From Pempheris klunzingeri (lineage: Eukaryota; Chordata; Actinopteri; Acropomatiformes; Pempheridae): a DNA stretch of 64,000 nucleotides. The stretch is from contig NC_092035.1 in NCBI RefSeq assembly GCF_042242105.1, forward strand, positions 13,530,977 through 13,594,976, given 5' to 3'. Positions 30,690 through 45,400 of this stretch are shown piece after piece (position 1 is the first letter of the stretch; each line of letters opens with the position of its first letter). The notes below the pieces were generated by a model, which saw only the letters and a list, made by a program, of their open reading frames with translations, was not told the origin of the DNA and searched no databases. The position numbers were made by a program, and so were the translations under genes.

Positions 30690-33600
30690 CCAACTCAGGA
30701 TATCCTGAGGCCAGCACAGTCAGTGTGGCAGTTGCGTTGCTTTCCAAGGGTACTGGTGTAAGGAGGATTTGGGGGGGTTGGATGGTGATACGAGGACGAT
30801 GGAGAGTTATAGTGATGGACAGCTCTCGGTAGGGTTGATGTCCCTCTTCTCCGTCTTTCCCCTCTCCTCCCTCGTTTCCCAGGTAAAGTGGGATGGACAG
30901 TTTGGTCACTTTTCCAGGCGCTAGGAGAAAAAGTGTACAGATCACATTGAGCACACGGGTCAGTGTAAGCTTCAGGTGGACATTGAGCACAACTAGCTTC
31001 GAAGCCCATGCAAATAGCCCCTGTGAATGACGTGCGCCTTCTCAAAAACGCCACAATACATCAATGCTGTGGCAGTGGCACAAATAGCTTGGGCTGCTTG
31101 CGTTTTCTCCAATACGTTTCCGATGCCAATGGAGGTTGTTGATTGTGGCAACAGCATTAAGCAAGCTGAGGACAGACTTGACAGTTTTCTCTTTTTCAGT
31201 AACACACATTTAACAAAACCATTTCAAGTGCAAACCCTCCTCTCACCTCAATTGTCACCACTTATCACAGTGAATGAAAGAACATAAACACAGAAATTGC
31301 AGGGTACGAGTCTCTTTGTCAGCAATGAAGCAAGGCGAAATACAGGTTAAGTGGATGTGATTCTAAGTTTGAGCAAAGCTGCCATTGCTCAATATCACAA
31401 AGTGTAGTGTAGTGTAGTGTTGGGGTGGTGCTATCAATGGGTATTAAATCTGTATGCACGTTAGCACTTACTATTCACGTGTTTAACTGAGTTTCTGGAA
31501 TATTTCAACCTGCCATATTTCACGTAAATGTGGCCATTGTAAAACTTCTCTCTCCACTAATAACTCCCTCAGGAACATTGGTTCCTGTTAGTCCTTCCCA
31601 TGTCTCTCTCCAAAACACCAGGTAACCAGGGCAACCAATGAGTATGTCATCTTCTTTTTAACACATCTGGTGAAAGTGCTGCCCAAAGCTCCACGTTTCA
31701 ATACAGGTAAGATATAGGTTGCTGTGATCCACTTGATGTGATAAAAGATTGTTTGAGTTAATTCTTTTTATAGTGGTGTTCTCAGAAACAAAGAAGGTAA
31801 TCATTACCAGGATCACGTTTATGTTGCAATATGAAGATTATACAGGCAACTATTTTGTCTTGTCTTTTTGAAATCTAAATGAAACTTAAAAACTAGTGCT
31901 GTCAGTATTAAATATCCACATGAAGCAGCAGCATCTCATTCAAACTTCACTACAGCTTTAATCTGATACTTGTTTCTGTGTGTGTCTGTAAAGTGGATGT
32001 GGTTTGTCTTTGCCAATGTGCATATGACCTATGACTGCCTTCTAAAATTATATTTAATTTTAATGACCTTGATGGTTTTGAAATTCAACTGGTTTTGACA
32101 GGCTGGGGTTTTGTTATTATTTCTGTATGTGGATATAAGAAATATGCCTTTCAAGCTGACTGTCATGTTTCAATGGCCTTGATGGTTTTATTGGAAATCT
32201 GTACTTCACAGGATAGAGTGTGTGTTCAAAGTTAAAAAGATGCTATTGGACGATAGTATCTGAATTTAAAAATCCTCACTTTCGTGTGAATTCTACATTA
32301 TCTATCTATCCAAGATATAACATTTAAATATACATTATTACAAGCTTCAGTCTCAAAGGGAAAAAGCGAGTATTAATTATTAATTTATCATTAATTACAG
32401 CATCAATTGTGTGATTAATTAGTATGTTTCTCTAATCGAATGACAGTCCTATTTAAAACATAAGCCCTAGATGTACTGGACAGGACGCGCTTGACTATGA
32501 TCTGCACCTGAGCACAGAGTATTATGCACACATATCTATTGTAGAGCCATGAAAAATGATATGGGAGCACACTGCAGGAGCGTCTTATATTCCGAGAGGA
32601 TAAGCAAGTCTTGAGTCTTGTGACACTTGACACAGAGACTTAATGACTATACACTGAGTTTAGGGTGAAAAAGTAAAGCTTTCTTTCAAAAACTATTGAA
32701 CAAAAATGGCCTGTTTCTGGTGGCAAGCTCAAGTATTGCCTTCAGCATAATTGCTTGTTTGCTGGTCCATCACTAAAGACTATTAAGGTCCAGTGATTTA
32801 ATGGTCTGAGTTAGATGAGAGCATTCTCTAACTGAGAATTACTTCAATCTGGATTTAGTTTATTCCTTACTTTGTCTTAATTTTGTGAAGTTCTATTGTG
32901 AGGGATGTTAGACGCACAATGACTTCTTACCTGGTCTCATAGCCTCAGGCCTGATGCTGACCATCACACAGATGGACTGGCCGGGCCCCAGGCAGCCTGA
33001 TGATGGAAACAATGTACATAGCTGCCCTTCTTTTCCATCCTCTGTTGATACCGCTAGTGCACTGCAGTCAAACCACCAGTTTACTTGCTCTTGGACACCT
33101 TTACACCAAAACACACTGTCTTCACGCACTGCTTTCAGCTCCACTGTCTGCAGAGAGAGAGCAGGATACAGAATGGTACTACATGAACAGACAGCAGAAA
33201 CGCTGAAGACAAGATAAAAGGAAACAAGCAACAGTGGTGTCATGTATTCAGTAGGACAGCACATGCAGTAAGATGACAGAAAGATGTGACAATGACAATG
33301 GAGGAAGAATGAGATCCAGTAAGCAAGCTGAGGGAAAGCATGAAAAAGGTTACAACAGATGGAAAAACATGGTACGGGAGGGAGGCTTAACAAGGATAAG
33401 AAGCAGTTATATCCTTATCGATACCTTTGTGCAAGCATCAGACTGTGGTGCCATGAAGAACTGTAAGCTTGAAGGGGACAAGTCCAATGGGGCACACAGC
33501 ACTAAAAAACATTTTAAAAAACAGCAAGGGAAAGAAAAACATTATATTTAGCCGTCACTGTATGTGAAAATGTATTCTTTTCACATATAATGTAACTGTA

Positions 33601-36600
33601 GTTCAGCTGTGACTTCAGCTTCATTCCAGCAGATAGATATCACTCACTGACACAAAAACGCACTCACAACTCTGGCTCCACATTAATGACCCCACCTGTG
33701 GCCTGTATGTGCAGTGACTGTCGTGTCGCCATGGAGACAGGCTGGTGGAGAGGTCTGACGACATGTTTCCTGCTGCCTGCTGACAGCGAAGAGGAGGTGG
33801 AGGAGGGGGACAGAGCAGGGAAAGGAGACAGAGAGGCAGTGGGCCATCTCACTCCGTTGACCATCAGCGGCAGGTCAAAGTCATAGCTGCCCACCTGCGG
33901 GGAGACGTTTCCTGAACTGTACGTCTCTACTTCTTTGAAATTGTAGTGAATCACTGCAAAGCTTTTGTGTATGTTGGGCATGGTTTCCATTTCAAATCTG
34001 AACACAAAATGTCACACGCCAAGTTATGCCAACTTGAATCAAAGTCTCTGTGTGCCACGTATACCTGCAGCATCAACAGTAAACAGACTAAAACACATAA
34101 TGGCTGAATGGAAAAGGCGCTGTCCCGTCTCTGCCGACACTTATAGACTGAGAAAAGATGAAATTGAGGTTTATTCCAGCATCTCTACCATCTGCTGCTG
34201 TTTGATTATCAGCTCTTAGTGATTCAAGGTCACACTTGTCCCCTTACACTGTTTGCCACCTACACTGCATTTAGCTGTATTTCCCTAGCCTCTGCACTGC
34301 ATATAAAGCAGCACAGCCATATGACCAGAGCACAGCCAATGTTAAAGGTGTCAGATTTACCACTTAAAATGAGGTCTTTTGAATGTAGGGTTAGGGTTAT
34401 GTTCAAACTAAAAAGAGAGACAGGAAAACAGAGTGGTAGAAATGGGATAAGGAGTTTTGATATCCAGACTATAAACTAAACTATATATGGTATAAAGTAT
34501 AAACGAACCCTAACCCTGAAACAGTACAGTAACACTACGTCTTTGATTTCAGGCAAACACAGACTAAATGAGGCCTCTTATTCTAGCAGTCTTTTATCAG
34601 CTGTAGCTACCTACTTAATTCGCTTAATGGGTTTGAAAACATCCTGCCAAAGGACTGCAGGTGAAAATTGCACTAACAACATTGGCACATTTACAGAACG
34701 TTGATTAATGCGTGTTGTCCTGAATAATAAAGAAATGAAATGAAATTAAGCTAACAATAGCCTTGAACATGCACTTAATGGCTTACATGGCATAAACAAT
34801 ATAACACCAAAAGACTGAGGCTAAAGCTGCATGCCCCAGGGAAAAAGTTGATATAATGTAAGCCATGGAAATAAAGAAACACTGATAGCATCCTAGACCT
34901 CCACACAGTGGGGATATATTATAAAGTAGATGTGCTAGATGGTTTGTTTTTTAACATAAATTGTTAGCCCTCAAACCATGCTCCTTACGCTTTTCACTGA
35001 GTCTTGGTTACTGCTGTAGGTAACTAGTTAGCTAGACATGCAAACTATCATGGCAAACATTAGCAGATAAACATACTATTTAAACCATTCCTTGCACTTT
35101 AACCCTCGAGTTTTTGGAAATGCTTTCAAAAAAACACAACCCTATAAATTCTTGTGTTTCTGAGGTGCACACCTTCAGCAAGAGGAGGAGCCAAAAGACT
35201 GACAGACGGGTTGCTAAAGATATGATTACTGTTCAGAGGAAAGGTTTAGAAAATAATCAAAGTTAAAAGCAGAATATGATACTGTATCTACTGGGATGTT
35301 TGGCCAAAATCTCACCTGGGTGGGGGAGAAGACCAGGGAGCAGTCCACTGTCTGGTAACCCCGGACCTCCACAACACTGACGCTTTGCTCCTTCTCTGCT
35401 CATAAAAATGCACATGAACAAAACACAAAATCAAAAGCGCTCACACACCAAAGCTCAGTAAAGCCAGGACAATATGCTGTGTATTGAAGTCGTGTTTAAC
35501 ACTTTTCTTTTCATAAATTACTTCTAATCTTTCCTTATCTATTCTTGTCACAGCACACACAAAGCAAAGCAATATCATGTCCTGGGTTGCATGAACAAGC
35601 CTCTTTTCTTCTTAGAACATACACCCACCCACCACCATATATTAACTGTGGAATACGCTGCATTGTAAGTGTAAATACGTACTTGCTGAAGGCTGACAGA
35701 GCTGCACAGAGAAGTCTGTGTATTCTGACAGGCCGAAGGTGACCTGGGCTGCGGCTGATGAACGATTTGTCACAACAAACGGTATCGCTTGCTGAGAACC
35801 AACATGGACACTGGAAAACTGGAAATGGGACTGAAAAGAGAGAAGGGGTTTCACAAGTAGATGAAAGAAATATCAAACGATATGTCAGGCCTCAAACCAG
35901 CATTTTCTGTGTATCATGATGAATGGAATTAATAAATGCCATTCCATTTGTCATGCCCAGAAATGTAATTATCCAATTATTTACCATTCAGGAAAGTAAA
36001 CGACAACATAAATATCATACAGAAAAGGTGAACTTTGTACCTTTCATGAGAGAGAGCTGATTAACTGACTGAAAAGTCTCTTTATTCCTTTTATCTATTC
36101 AGCTTGAGTGGCAAAACTCTACTCCTCTCTTGAAGTTTCAGAGAGCAACTGAAGTATCACATCCTGCCAAAGAAACTCTGTTCCAGCCTTAACAACTATG
36201 GCAAATAAGAATGAAAGAGAAAAAATTATTTTCTGCTTTCAACGTCTAGAGACGTACCATAGCAGACTATCCTCAGCTCCAATTCTTTCAAAGGTGCAAC
36301 CTTTGCTGTTTCCCAAGAAACACACTGATGCACACATACATTCACACAAAGTCTAATGTCTTTTCTTCCTCCTTGCACAACTGCTTCCTCTCTATTTTTT
36401 ACTTTCAACATCCATGAGCAAAGGTATTATCACCTTTGTGAAGATTAGGACTGATAAAAACCATGGAAATGATCCAGGTGTCCTTTTCCAACTAAAGCAC
36501 CCCGGGCTCCATCACCACTAATTCAAAACTGTGCACATTCATGTCCATTATGCTCTTGAATGCTGTAAGTGGAATCTGAAAATTGAGATTTCTTTCTATA

Positions 36601-39358
36601 ATAATTTTATTGAATTTTTACACAATTACAACAACAGCAGAATCCCCAGCTCCCATTTCCTCCCTCTCTCCTTACTCAAGACAAGACTGAAGAATACACA
36701 CTGTGATAAATCACAATGGTGTCCTGATGATCCAAGAATTAAACACCTGTGCATATAATTCACATGCTTCATATATCTGTTTTAATTGTAATGCCATGCA
36801 AAGCTGTCAAATACAAAATGCACAGGAATATAAGTGTAGTATAGTTGTGTAACTGTGTGTAAATTCAAGTATGGACAGGCTATTAACTGGAAAAGTGAAT
36901 GATGCAATGTTTCTATCACTGCATACAGTTACAATCACCAACTATTAGAGTATAAAATGATATACTGATACTATACTAAATTTTAAAAAGTTTATAGTTT
37001 AAAATGAAGTCCAACATACCATTACTATTTGCACATTCAGTATATCTACATATTTTCTGACAGTCAAGTAGCTTATACTATAAATTATCAGATGTTATTG
37101 GTTCTCATGCCATGTCTACTAAGCACAGTGCTTGATGAGATGCTTCCTAATCTTCCAAAAAAAAATCAAAAGAAGGTCCTTTTTTCTGGCTTGACAGCAG
37201 TTAAGATGAAGCTTCCCCAAAGATTAGATATTTCAGAGTGGGTGTCCTCTTTTCTAAGTCTTTTATAAAGGGGGTTGCTGGGACTGTGTGGGTGGATGAA
37301 TTGTATGTTCTTGTCTTCTCTTCTCTCTTTAGATTTTCTTCTCATTTTGCATTTACACGTCTGTCAATCTGTAAATATATGCTAGTGTTGCTTTGTGAGA
37401 ACGGAGTGGAATGGTAGCAAGCATCAGCTTAAAAACAGGTCTGATGATCACTATCCAAGTAACAATAATGTATTTTGCATCCATTTTCAAGCAAAATGGG
37501 GAAACAGTTGTAGCGGAAGAGGCCAAATACTACTCATCTATCGTCACAAAGACATGATAAAGGGGTTTACACAGAATACGCATACCAGCGTTAAAAAAAT
37601 AAACAGTGCAACTGATCAAAAACCAACAAGGGAGGACCGTGTGCAACAACATGGCTTAGAAATGAAACATCAAATGAACACATCTATTCCAGCCCCACTG
37701 ACAAAAATAACTGCAAGCTGGCATTCATAGCTACAAGATTTCTGAGCTATAGGGTGATATTAAGTGTGTAGGATTTTCCACATCCTTCACATATCAAAAG
37801 ACATACACACTTCCCTTCTCAGAGAAAGAGCGCAATGGATCACCTACACACTTGATGTGATACTCATGCTTTGTTAGTTTGTTCGTCTTCTTTGTAACAA
37901 ACTGAATTGTATGTAGTCAGTGACGATTTCTTGTGTAATAATTAAGGAATTTGAAGTTGGTCAAAATATTGTGGCAAAAAAGTGTATGTCAGCCTAATAG
38001 AGAGCAGCTTTGTGTTATGCATCTCAGTCTGGTCGGGTAGCCAGTGAAAACTGTGGAAAATAAAAAGAAGATGGCTGGGGTTGTTAGAAGAGTCTAGAAA
38101 ATGTAGGTCATCAACAAAAGTCATTACGTGCTCTGTGTAATAATACTATATTGTTACGGACACTGAACATCCCCCCCAACTCTGAATTGGAGTTAATACC
38201 TTCATGACGACACTGTGAACCACCTCTGGTGAATCAAATGAACTGCCTTCATCCAAAAAGACTGAAAGACGTGAATGAAACAAACGGAGCTCTCACTCGT
38301 GCACGACAACAAATCTGAATACCATGCTGATTTCCTCCATAACTACACCCCCTCTCAATTTGCAATGCTGAGTCAATTACTGTCTTTAAATCTAGACTGA
38401 AGACTTATCCTTTCTTGCTTGTTTATGTAAAGTGTCCTTGGATTACATCAAAGCGGCTTCAAATCAAATTTCTTCTTCTTCTTATCATTTACAAATGGAT
38501 CCTTTGTACCAAGTGCAATCAATCTGATGAACAAACCGTTCATTAGATCAATTGGGCTTGCGGCATGAAGCAAAAAATTAGATAGATTGGATAGAAGGAT
38601 AGATGGGATAGAAAAAGAAAGATTTATTAGACTATAATAACGGTAAATATAAGACAGCAAATCCAATAAAGCTAAAAGCTGATTCCCATTGTGGTTCTGA
38701 TTAAAAAGAGGAAAGAGAAAGCAAGACAGTTTTAGACATGAAAACATGAAAACTAACACGAACAAACAAAGCAGATTTATGCTTAACTATTTAACAACCA
38801 TTTCTTTGCTAAGAGTTTAAAACCCCTCTCAGCCTGCCTGCCAAAAAATGATATAAGATATTAACAGAAAATCATGATGCACATCATAGTAGTTTTGGTT
38901 CCAGCTGCAATACTAATATATGTTAAAGAACACAGCATACGCAGCAGACATTTCAATTACACAAGGGACAATGCCGTTGATCTTCCCATTACTTGCTGTA
39001 TCAGCAGAGTAAAAGATGAAAATTTAATGATTTAGACTTTGAGCTTTGTCGTTTGCTCACTGTTTTTCACAGGGAATAAAAGTTTAATGGTGCACTGAGT
39101 GCTGAGGTCACATAAAGTGCATTTTTAACAAGTTCATTTGCAAGTTTTTGACAAGTTGCTCACAACTTGTCATCTTCTATAAGCTCTAATTATGTAAATA
39201 AAAGGAGTTTTCTAAATACAATTATGATAGCTAGAACTATCGTATACTTCTATTTTTATGTATTTTTTTCTCTAGCCATGTTTATTGCTGTGGCTCGACA
39301 TTCCTCAATTGAAAAAACATTGTGAGCATGCACGCGCACGCACGCACGCACGCACGCA

Positions 39359-39403
<45 letters not shown>

Positions 39404-42400
39404 GCTCACCACAGAGATGTCCACATTTGGAGGCTCCACTGATCCGCCCACTCTGAGCTCAATGGACTTCATGTTCCTCAGAGCTATCTGTAATGCACAC
39501 ACATATTCTCAGTGTACATCAATTCCTCTCCTTATTTCTTACAGACAGACATACACACACACACACAAAGACAAATCACTATAGCATGAAAATGTAGACC
39601 TCTTTTCTGTCTTCCTGTGTCTCACTCACCTCCACTCTGGTGTCGAACTTGATAACAGAGTCAGGGTTGAAGTGGATCTTGAGTGCAGCCTGCCCCCTGC
39701 TTGGCACCACGCCCTCAGATGGACTCACCACCATGCCTGGCAGAGGGCAAACATCTAACACCTGTCTCAAACAAAGCAGAGAGACACTGGCTATTTTCTT
39801 GTTTGGTGTGTTCAAGTATCTGTGTATGTTCAAAACCTCTGAGTATGTGTATGGGCACCTGGTAGTAGGCATGGTTCTGTCCAGTGTTGTGTAAGACTGC
39901 AGTTCTGATGGAAGGCATGTTGAGAGGCACTGATCTAAATTGGACATGTTTCTCTGCCAGCTGGACACTGGTGGATCCAACCTGAGAGAAGGGCAGAGAG
40001 GAAAATTCTCTCCATGTTATATACCATTGTTCTGTGTTTTATTCTACGTTTGTACTTCGCCCACTCTCCCTTGCCTTGTCTAATTCTATTCTAGTCACAG
40101 ATTCCCCATATTTTACAATATAACTTTTGACAGCCCCCTGAGCACATGCATTTGGAGGATGTGTACAACGCGGAGAGCAATAACAATGATGATGATGATA
40201 GCGATACACAGCAGCTAATGTGAGCAGGAGAGTTTTTCCACAGAAAAAAGCATTGAAGCCAAAAGCCTCACTTCAATCACAATACATCTTGTTGCTGAAT
40301 TTTGTTCTGGTCTGCTGGGGCTGCTTTGAGAGGAGGAATCGTTATCTTCCTCTTTGAAGGATTTGGTCTCATATGATGGCTGAACATTGGTCAACAAAGA
40401 GACTCCTTCTATTTGATCATTTATTTCATTTAATTCATAACTGATGTTTTAGATGGTTGAAAATCTTTTTGTATTAACCCTAATTATAGCTCAGTGGAGT
40501 TGACATTACATCATTAATGTGTGGCCACTGATTCTTGGATGTCTGAAAAATACCGTAAAGCATAATATCAGTACTTAAATGGTTGGTTCTAGGTATAATG
40601 TCACTACGTTATTCAAAGCCAACAAGTAGTAAATATGAGGAGATAATTCAAAGTAATCTCCCTTCATCTAGGGTCAGACCTTAGCAACACAGTGCAGACG
40701 CTGTGTGTTGCCCTCATGGACACAGAGGTCAAAGTCTCCTTCTGGAGGGGAGGAGAAGGAGGGATGCCACACCACCTCACAGTCCAATTCCCTGTATGGC
40801 TCCACTGTGCCTGAGGAAGGGGGAAGATTTGTTGTAGTAGCTCTAATTCAAATTCAAATCTATTCGTTAAAAAGCCAGAAGATTCAGTGAAAATCCTGAT
40901 ATCACAGCTTTGAAAATGCTCACACCAAAGGGCACTAAAACTGAGCTGTACTTATAGCACCTGTAGCAGGTCGAATGGAGAACAGGATGCCACTCTCTGT
41001 GACTACTGGTCTCCATGTGAAGTCTGTTGCATGGTTTTGTTGATTTCGAAGGGTAACTGAGCTTCTGTATCCTGACTGGGCGAGCAGATTGGGGGTGGGG
41101 CGGAGCACCAGTCGGGTGGTGGACATCTCTAGAGCCAAGGGGACAACCTGGGCCTGGACCAGTATCTGACCAGGGTGTTGCTGGTTCACAGAGTAGGATA
41201 CAGGTCTGGAAGAAAGGAGTATTTTTCTATCACACTTCAACAGCAATAACTGATTTTTGTATAATAAAAGTGTGTTGAGCTGCTTCCCCCGCCAACCTGT
41301 AAAAGTGACCCAGCTTGCTGCTTTGAAACGTCAGGGGTAGAGTATTGTGGGAGTGGGGTGGCAGGACGTGGGAGAGGGGTGAGGAGCCCTGCAGCTCAGG
41401 GCAGTCCACCTCCAGCTGCACCCAGACGAACACTGACAAATGATTGATCAGCTCCAGCTTCTGAACACACAGTGACTGCGCACACACCTCGCCAAAGTCT
41501 ACAAACAATGGACCTAATGAGAGAAGAGTGAGATTGGCTTTTGAACGTCAAGCTTTTCTTCGAAACAGTGACTGTAGCACTTCTGAAATGAATCCCTAAC
41601 CGATGTAAACTTGGTAGAGCTCCTGAGCCGTCAGAGTCCTGTTGCAGTGTGCCACCTCCTGGCTGGTAGATGGAACTGCATTCATGACCTCTGAAACCTT
41701 GAGTGAACACAAGAGACAGAGACACCTGAGAGATAAAACAAACTTTTTGCAGTGAAACTCCGCTCTGTCCAATCCTTGCAATAGTTTCTAGTTTATTGAA
41801 TTAACTGGTGCTTTCTTTGGTCCACCTTTGATCTGACCTGACTGTTGACCTGCCGGCTAATGGATGTCATGTCTTGGGGGCAACTGCGTTTGGTGGCTAG
41901 GGAAGCATAGCCGTAGTTTGGCTTGGTCTTTGAGACCTTACTGCTTTCCAGGTCACTGATGTGAAGTCTAGGAGGAACAAGCCCTTGAGAAGGCACAATC
42001 CCAATATCCACATCATCCTCCACTTTTTCTTGTCTAAAAACCAAAAAACAATAAAAAAGAAGTTAAACTGTACTATTAACTATAAGACAGATGGTTAGAT
42101 AGTATACATAAGAAAGCCTACCTCTCCTTGACTTTCTGCAACCGGGTTTGTCTGAGCTGTTTGATGAAGTCAGCATAAATCTGACGGTGCTGCCGTCTCT
42201 GCTCCTCCTCTTCCTCAGTGAAGGCATAGCTGGTGTCCACATAGCGATAGCGGTGTACACCAGTGAAGATGGTCCTGAGTGCGACAAAGACAGGAGTTCC
42301 TTCAGCACCTGTGGAATCTTTAAACTGGGATAACTTTAAAACAAGAATATTCTTGTTGTAGCAATTAGCACATATACAACTTTGTGTTAGAGACCACAGA

Positions 42401-45400
42401 GTCAACATTTACTGTTAAAAGAAGCTAAACAAGAATTTGTTTGTAAGAGATTTTAACAGCACATACTTCATAATGAACTATATTTCATACTTTTGGTGAA
42501 ATATGGATTTGTTGTTTTAGTCACATTTCAGTTGATGAATTGGCTGTCGGCCTGTGAAAGAGTGTTTCTTTAAGCTCTACCTGTATTGTCTGTGTGCAGA
42601 AGCAGGTCTAATGCTTGTTGCTCGGTCATTAGGAAAAGCCAGGAACTCTTCCCCCTCTATGTTCTGACTCCTCTCCCTGCGATGCATGTGGAGCCGTGTT
42701 TTGTCAGCGCTGAGGACAGCAGCACGCACCATCCCACAGCGAGCCATTTCACTTGACCGCACGAGAGGCTGTGATCCGGTTGGATTGGTTACTGCTGGAG
42801 TGATGCCTGTGAAGCAGCCGATTAAAGTAGGACAGGAGGACAGGTATGAGTATTAAAATCATCCAATGAAAAGATAAGTCTGGAAATATGCACTCTTTTT
42901 ACTGTCAACTAATTCCATGAAAAGACCCAAACCATCAGTGATTTGATACTACTGTCAAGTATTCTGAGTGTATCCTGAGCAAAAACCAGCTTTGGACTGA
43001 GAGCCACAAACAGAGTAGAAAAGTCAAAGTAGAGACACACACGCTGCTGGTTTTGGTCTTTTCACAGGATTAATTATTCAATATTCACCAGGATTTAGTT
43101 TAGGCGCTGGGTGTGTGGTCTCACTGCGGCAGACAGCAGACAAGTGTAGGGTAACGGTGTGGAAGCGGCAAAGCTCTAGTTCAATACCATCTTCAGCGGT
43201 TTTGGCACCCCTTTGAAAAACATGACCTAAGACATCCAGCTTCTGACACACCTGGAAGCTCCCTTGCTGCCGTGCAGTGAAGGACAAAACTACATCCTGG
43301 GGATCACAGCAGAGAGAAAAAAGTTTCCACATTGATGGCTCCTCTTGGATTTATACATAAACAACTGAATCAAACACCATCCTCACCTGGCTTTGCCCAG
43401 CCGCGATTGTGCCAGTGGAGGGCTTGGTTGTGAAATGTGCCAACTTGCGGAAGCGAAAGTTGATGGGAAGTTGAGGGCAGAGGTTCTGTAGCACACACAG
43501 CAGGTCCACACCTTGGCCTGTGACACATGTGAGGAAATCAAATCTTTCAGAGGGACTAGGTACCAGAGACACAGGCACTCCGGAGGCTGTCACTGCCAGC
43601 TCCACACTGCTGTCACCTAAAGAGACAGAGAAAAGACCGTTTTACTGAAGATATCATCATGATCTATCTTTAATGATCAATCTTACTTATGAGCCCTGTG
43701 AGCACTTGTATCATGTTTCACTATACAATGTGGTGTGTGTGTGTGTGTGTTGAGAGTACCATTGTGGTGAGTGAAGCCATATCTGCTTCCAACTGACTCA
43801 AACAGCAGGAAAAGACAGTAGTCCTGTCGGCTGGTTGGGTAAACGTGTTTCTTCCCTGCTGTTAAGCTGAAAGAGACAGTGTGCTGTTTTGTGGTGGTGA
43901 CAGTAAAACGGGCCACGCCCTTACTGTTACAGTAACAGCTCCTCGTTAGTATAGTGGTGAGTATCCCCGCCTGTCACGCGGGAGACCGGGGTTCGATTCC
44001 CCGACGGGGAGTTACACCTTTTTTCCTTCCTCCAGCTGGTCTCTATCCATTGCTTTTATCCTTATATTAACACTGTCAGATACTTTACTGAACAATCCTC
44101 TATTTCAACATTACTACATCGAAATTTCTATGCAGCGGTTCTTGTAATATTAATGTTGGGGCCATTACTTACTTTAGACTCTTATATATGAAATTCAGAG
44201 AGAATATGTTGGTTAATATCAGACACATTCGCAGACAATTTACCTCTTGCAGATAGGACTGAAGCATATTGCCACAGTGGTTTTGTCGTACGGCCCCAGT
44301 CGACCCTGTTTTGGTACACACACCAACGCCTGAGAGACGTCTTGGGTGGCTGGGCTGCACCTCCGCATTCTCTCCAGCAGGGCTGCATCTGTGCTCTTCT
44401 GGAGGTCTGTTCCCTACACAGGCAACACAAGTTACATTTCTAGTTCAGTAAAACTGGCCTCCAATCCATCTTCCAACCAAACCTAACAACCTTTTCCTGT
44501 TTACCCCTACCCCAGCTACTAGTCTATATCTGCAGCTCTACTTGCCCACCTCCCATACTAATAACTTTAACAGCTACATTCTTCCCTTCTATCAATCCGA
44601 ACCATTTCTTTACCTAAATGCAAACATGCCTATCTATATGGCAGTAACTGACATTCGTTAAGGGCATCACTCACCACCTCAGTCCCTGCAGCAGTATCCT
44701 GGAGCAAGCAGACCCAGTCACAAGCCTGGGGTGCATTGTTTCTCAGAACCACATTCTCCACACGGGACGTCCCAAAGTACACAGGTCCAAACCACAGACA
44801 GGACAGTGGAGCCCCCTGTAAAATAGCACAGCATTATGCTTTCTTCATCAACAGAAATAAGCACATGCATCTTCATATAACTTGGCCCATTGAATTACCT
44901 GCAGGTCAAGGACCTCAAGGAGCTGGTCCACCACCTCAGCCCTGATACTGAGAACTACGGGAGGACGATTCTGGAGTTTCACCCTGAGACAGAGGGAAGA
45001 TGAGGTCCAGGTAGAGTGACTTAAGCGATTTTAGAGATATCTTGGACTGGTGTTATAGAGGTTTTCTTACAGCGCCTTTTCATTGATCAGTCTGGGTCCA
45101 TCTGTGCGCAGTTCCACTTTCAGCCACTGGGTGGTGCCAGCAGCTACGACTCCACTGCAGGGTGAGAGTGTGACTAAAGGGTCTCCGCTGTACTGCACAT
45201 GGAACACACCTTCAACGCACACACACAAAAACATAGGCGTATGCTCATGGAGTGAATTCATTTAATAATCCCTAGTGCAAACCCTCTTCTTCAAACAGTG
45301 GTTTATCACTGGCAAGGTGTTTGGTTTAAAAAAATGCTCACTGCATTTAAGAAAAGTAAAGTACCAGTTTATATCAATAGCACTTAAATCTCAAACGAGT

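Larger units (their letters stand above)
26783..35833 (-). other. cfap47: CFAP47 middle exons leading into the CH domain
   Basis: Approximate exons: 35833-35682, 35400-35312, 33894-33696, 33501-33425, 33151-32932, 30920-30695, 29903-29794, 29419-29291, 28866-28763, 28340-28217, 28083-27868, about 27740-27668, 27607-27501, 27241-27104, 26868-26783. The exon at 33894 starts at VGSYDFDLPLMVNG; the open stretch just upstream (FEMETMPNIHK...) is intronic because only the later acceptor phases. The exon at 30920 ends with a GTTGGT donor beside a long GT microsatellite. The segment around 28083 carries LLAVERWFGLFGWP, followed by a serine-rich stretch in the exon before it. The exon at about 27740 is the least certain: I read its donor as GTGTTT rather than the better-looking GTGTGT two bases upstream, because only that choice keeps frame. 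Confidence 0.72.
35834..39408. other. Longest CFAP47 intron
   Basis: 3.6 kb holding the retroelement 3' end at 38340-38485, the CACG/CA microsatellite and a short GATA-like stretch near 38590. Direct phase-0 joining of the exons at 39409 and 35833 rules out exon-like pieces at 38262-38200 and about 36300-36240. Confidence 0.65.

Noticed and set aside
33895..33998. Open minus-strand extension FEMETMPNIHKSFAV... upstream of the exon at 33894
   Set aside because: The acceptor CCCCGCAG at 33895 joins in phase with the previous exon, while the earlier acceptor would stop immediately (ATT TGA).
36240..36300. Exon-like minus-strand segment VAPLKELELRIVCYG
   Set aside because: The flanking CFAP47 exons already join in phase without it; probably chance.
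37395..37730. 111-codon plus-strand open frame
   Set aside because: No recognisable similarity or gene structure; it lies in the longest CFAP47 intron near repeat sequence.
38200..38262. Exon-like minus-strand segment FLDEGSSFDSPEVVHSVVMK with acceptor- and donor-like borders
   Set aside because: It does not phase with the previous exon (39488-39409). Direct joining of that exon to 35833 gives a continuous ASH strand (PPNVDISV-SHFQFSS).
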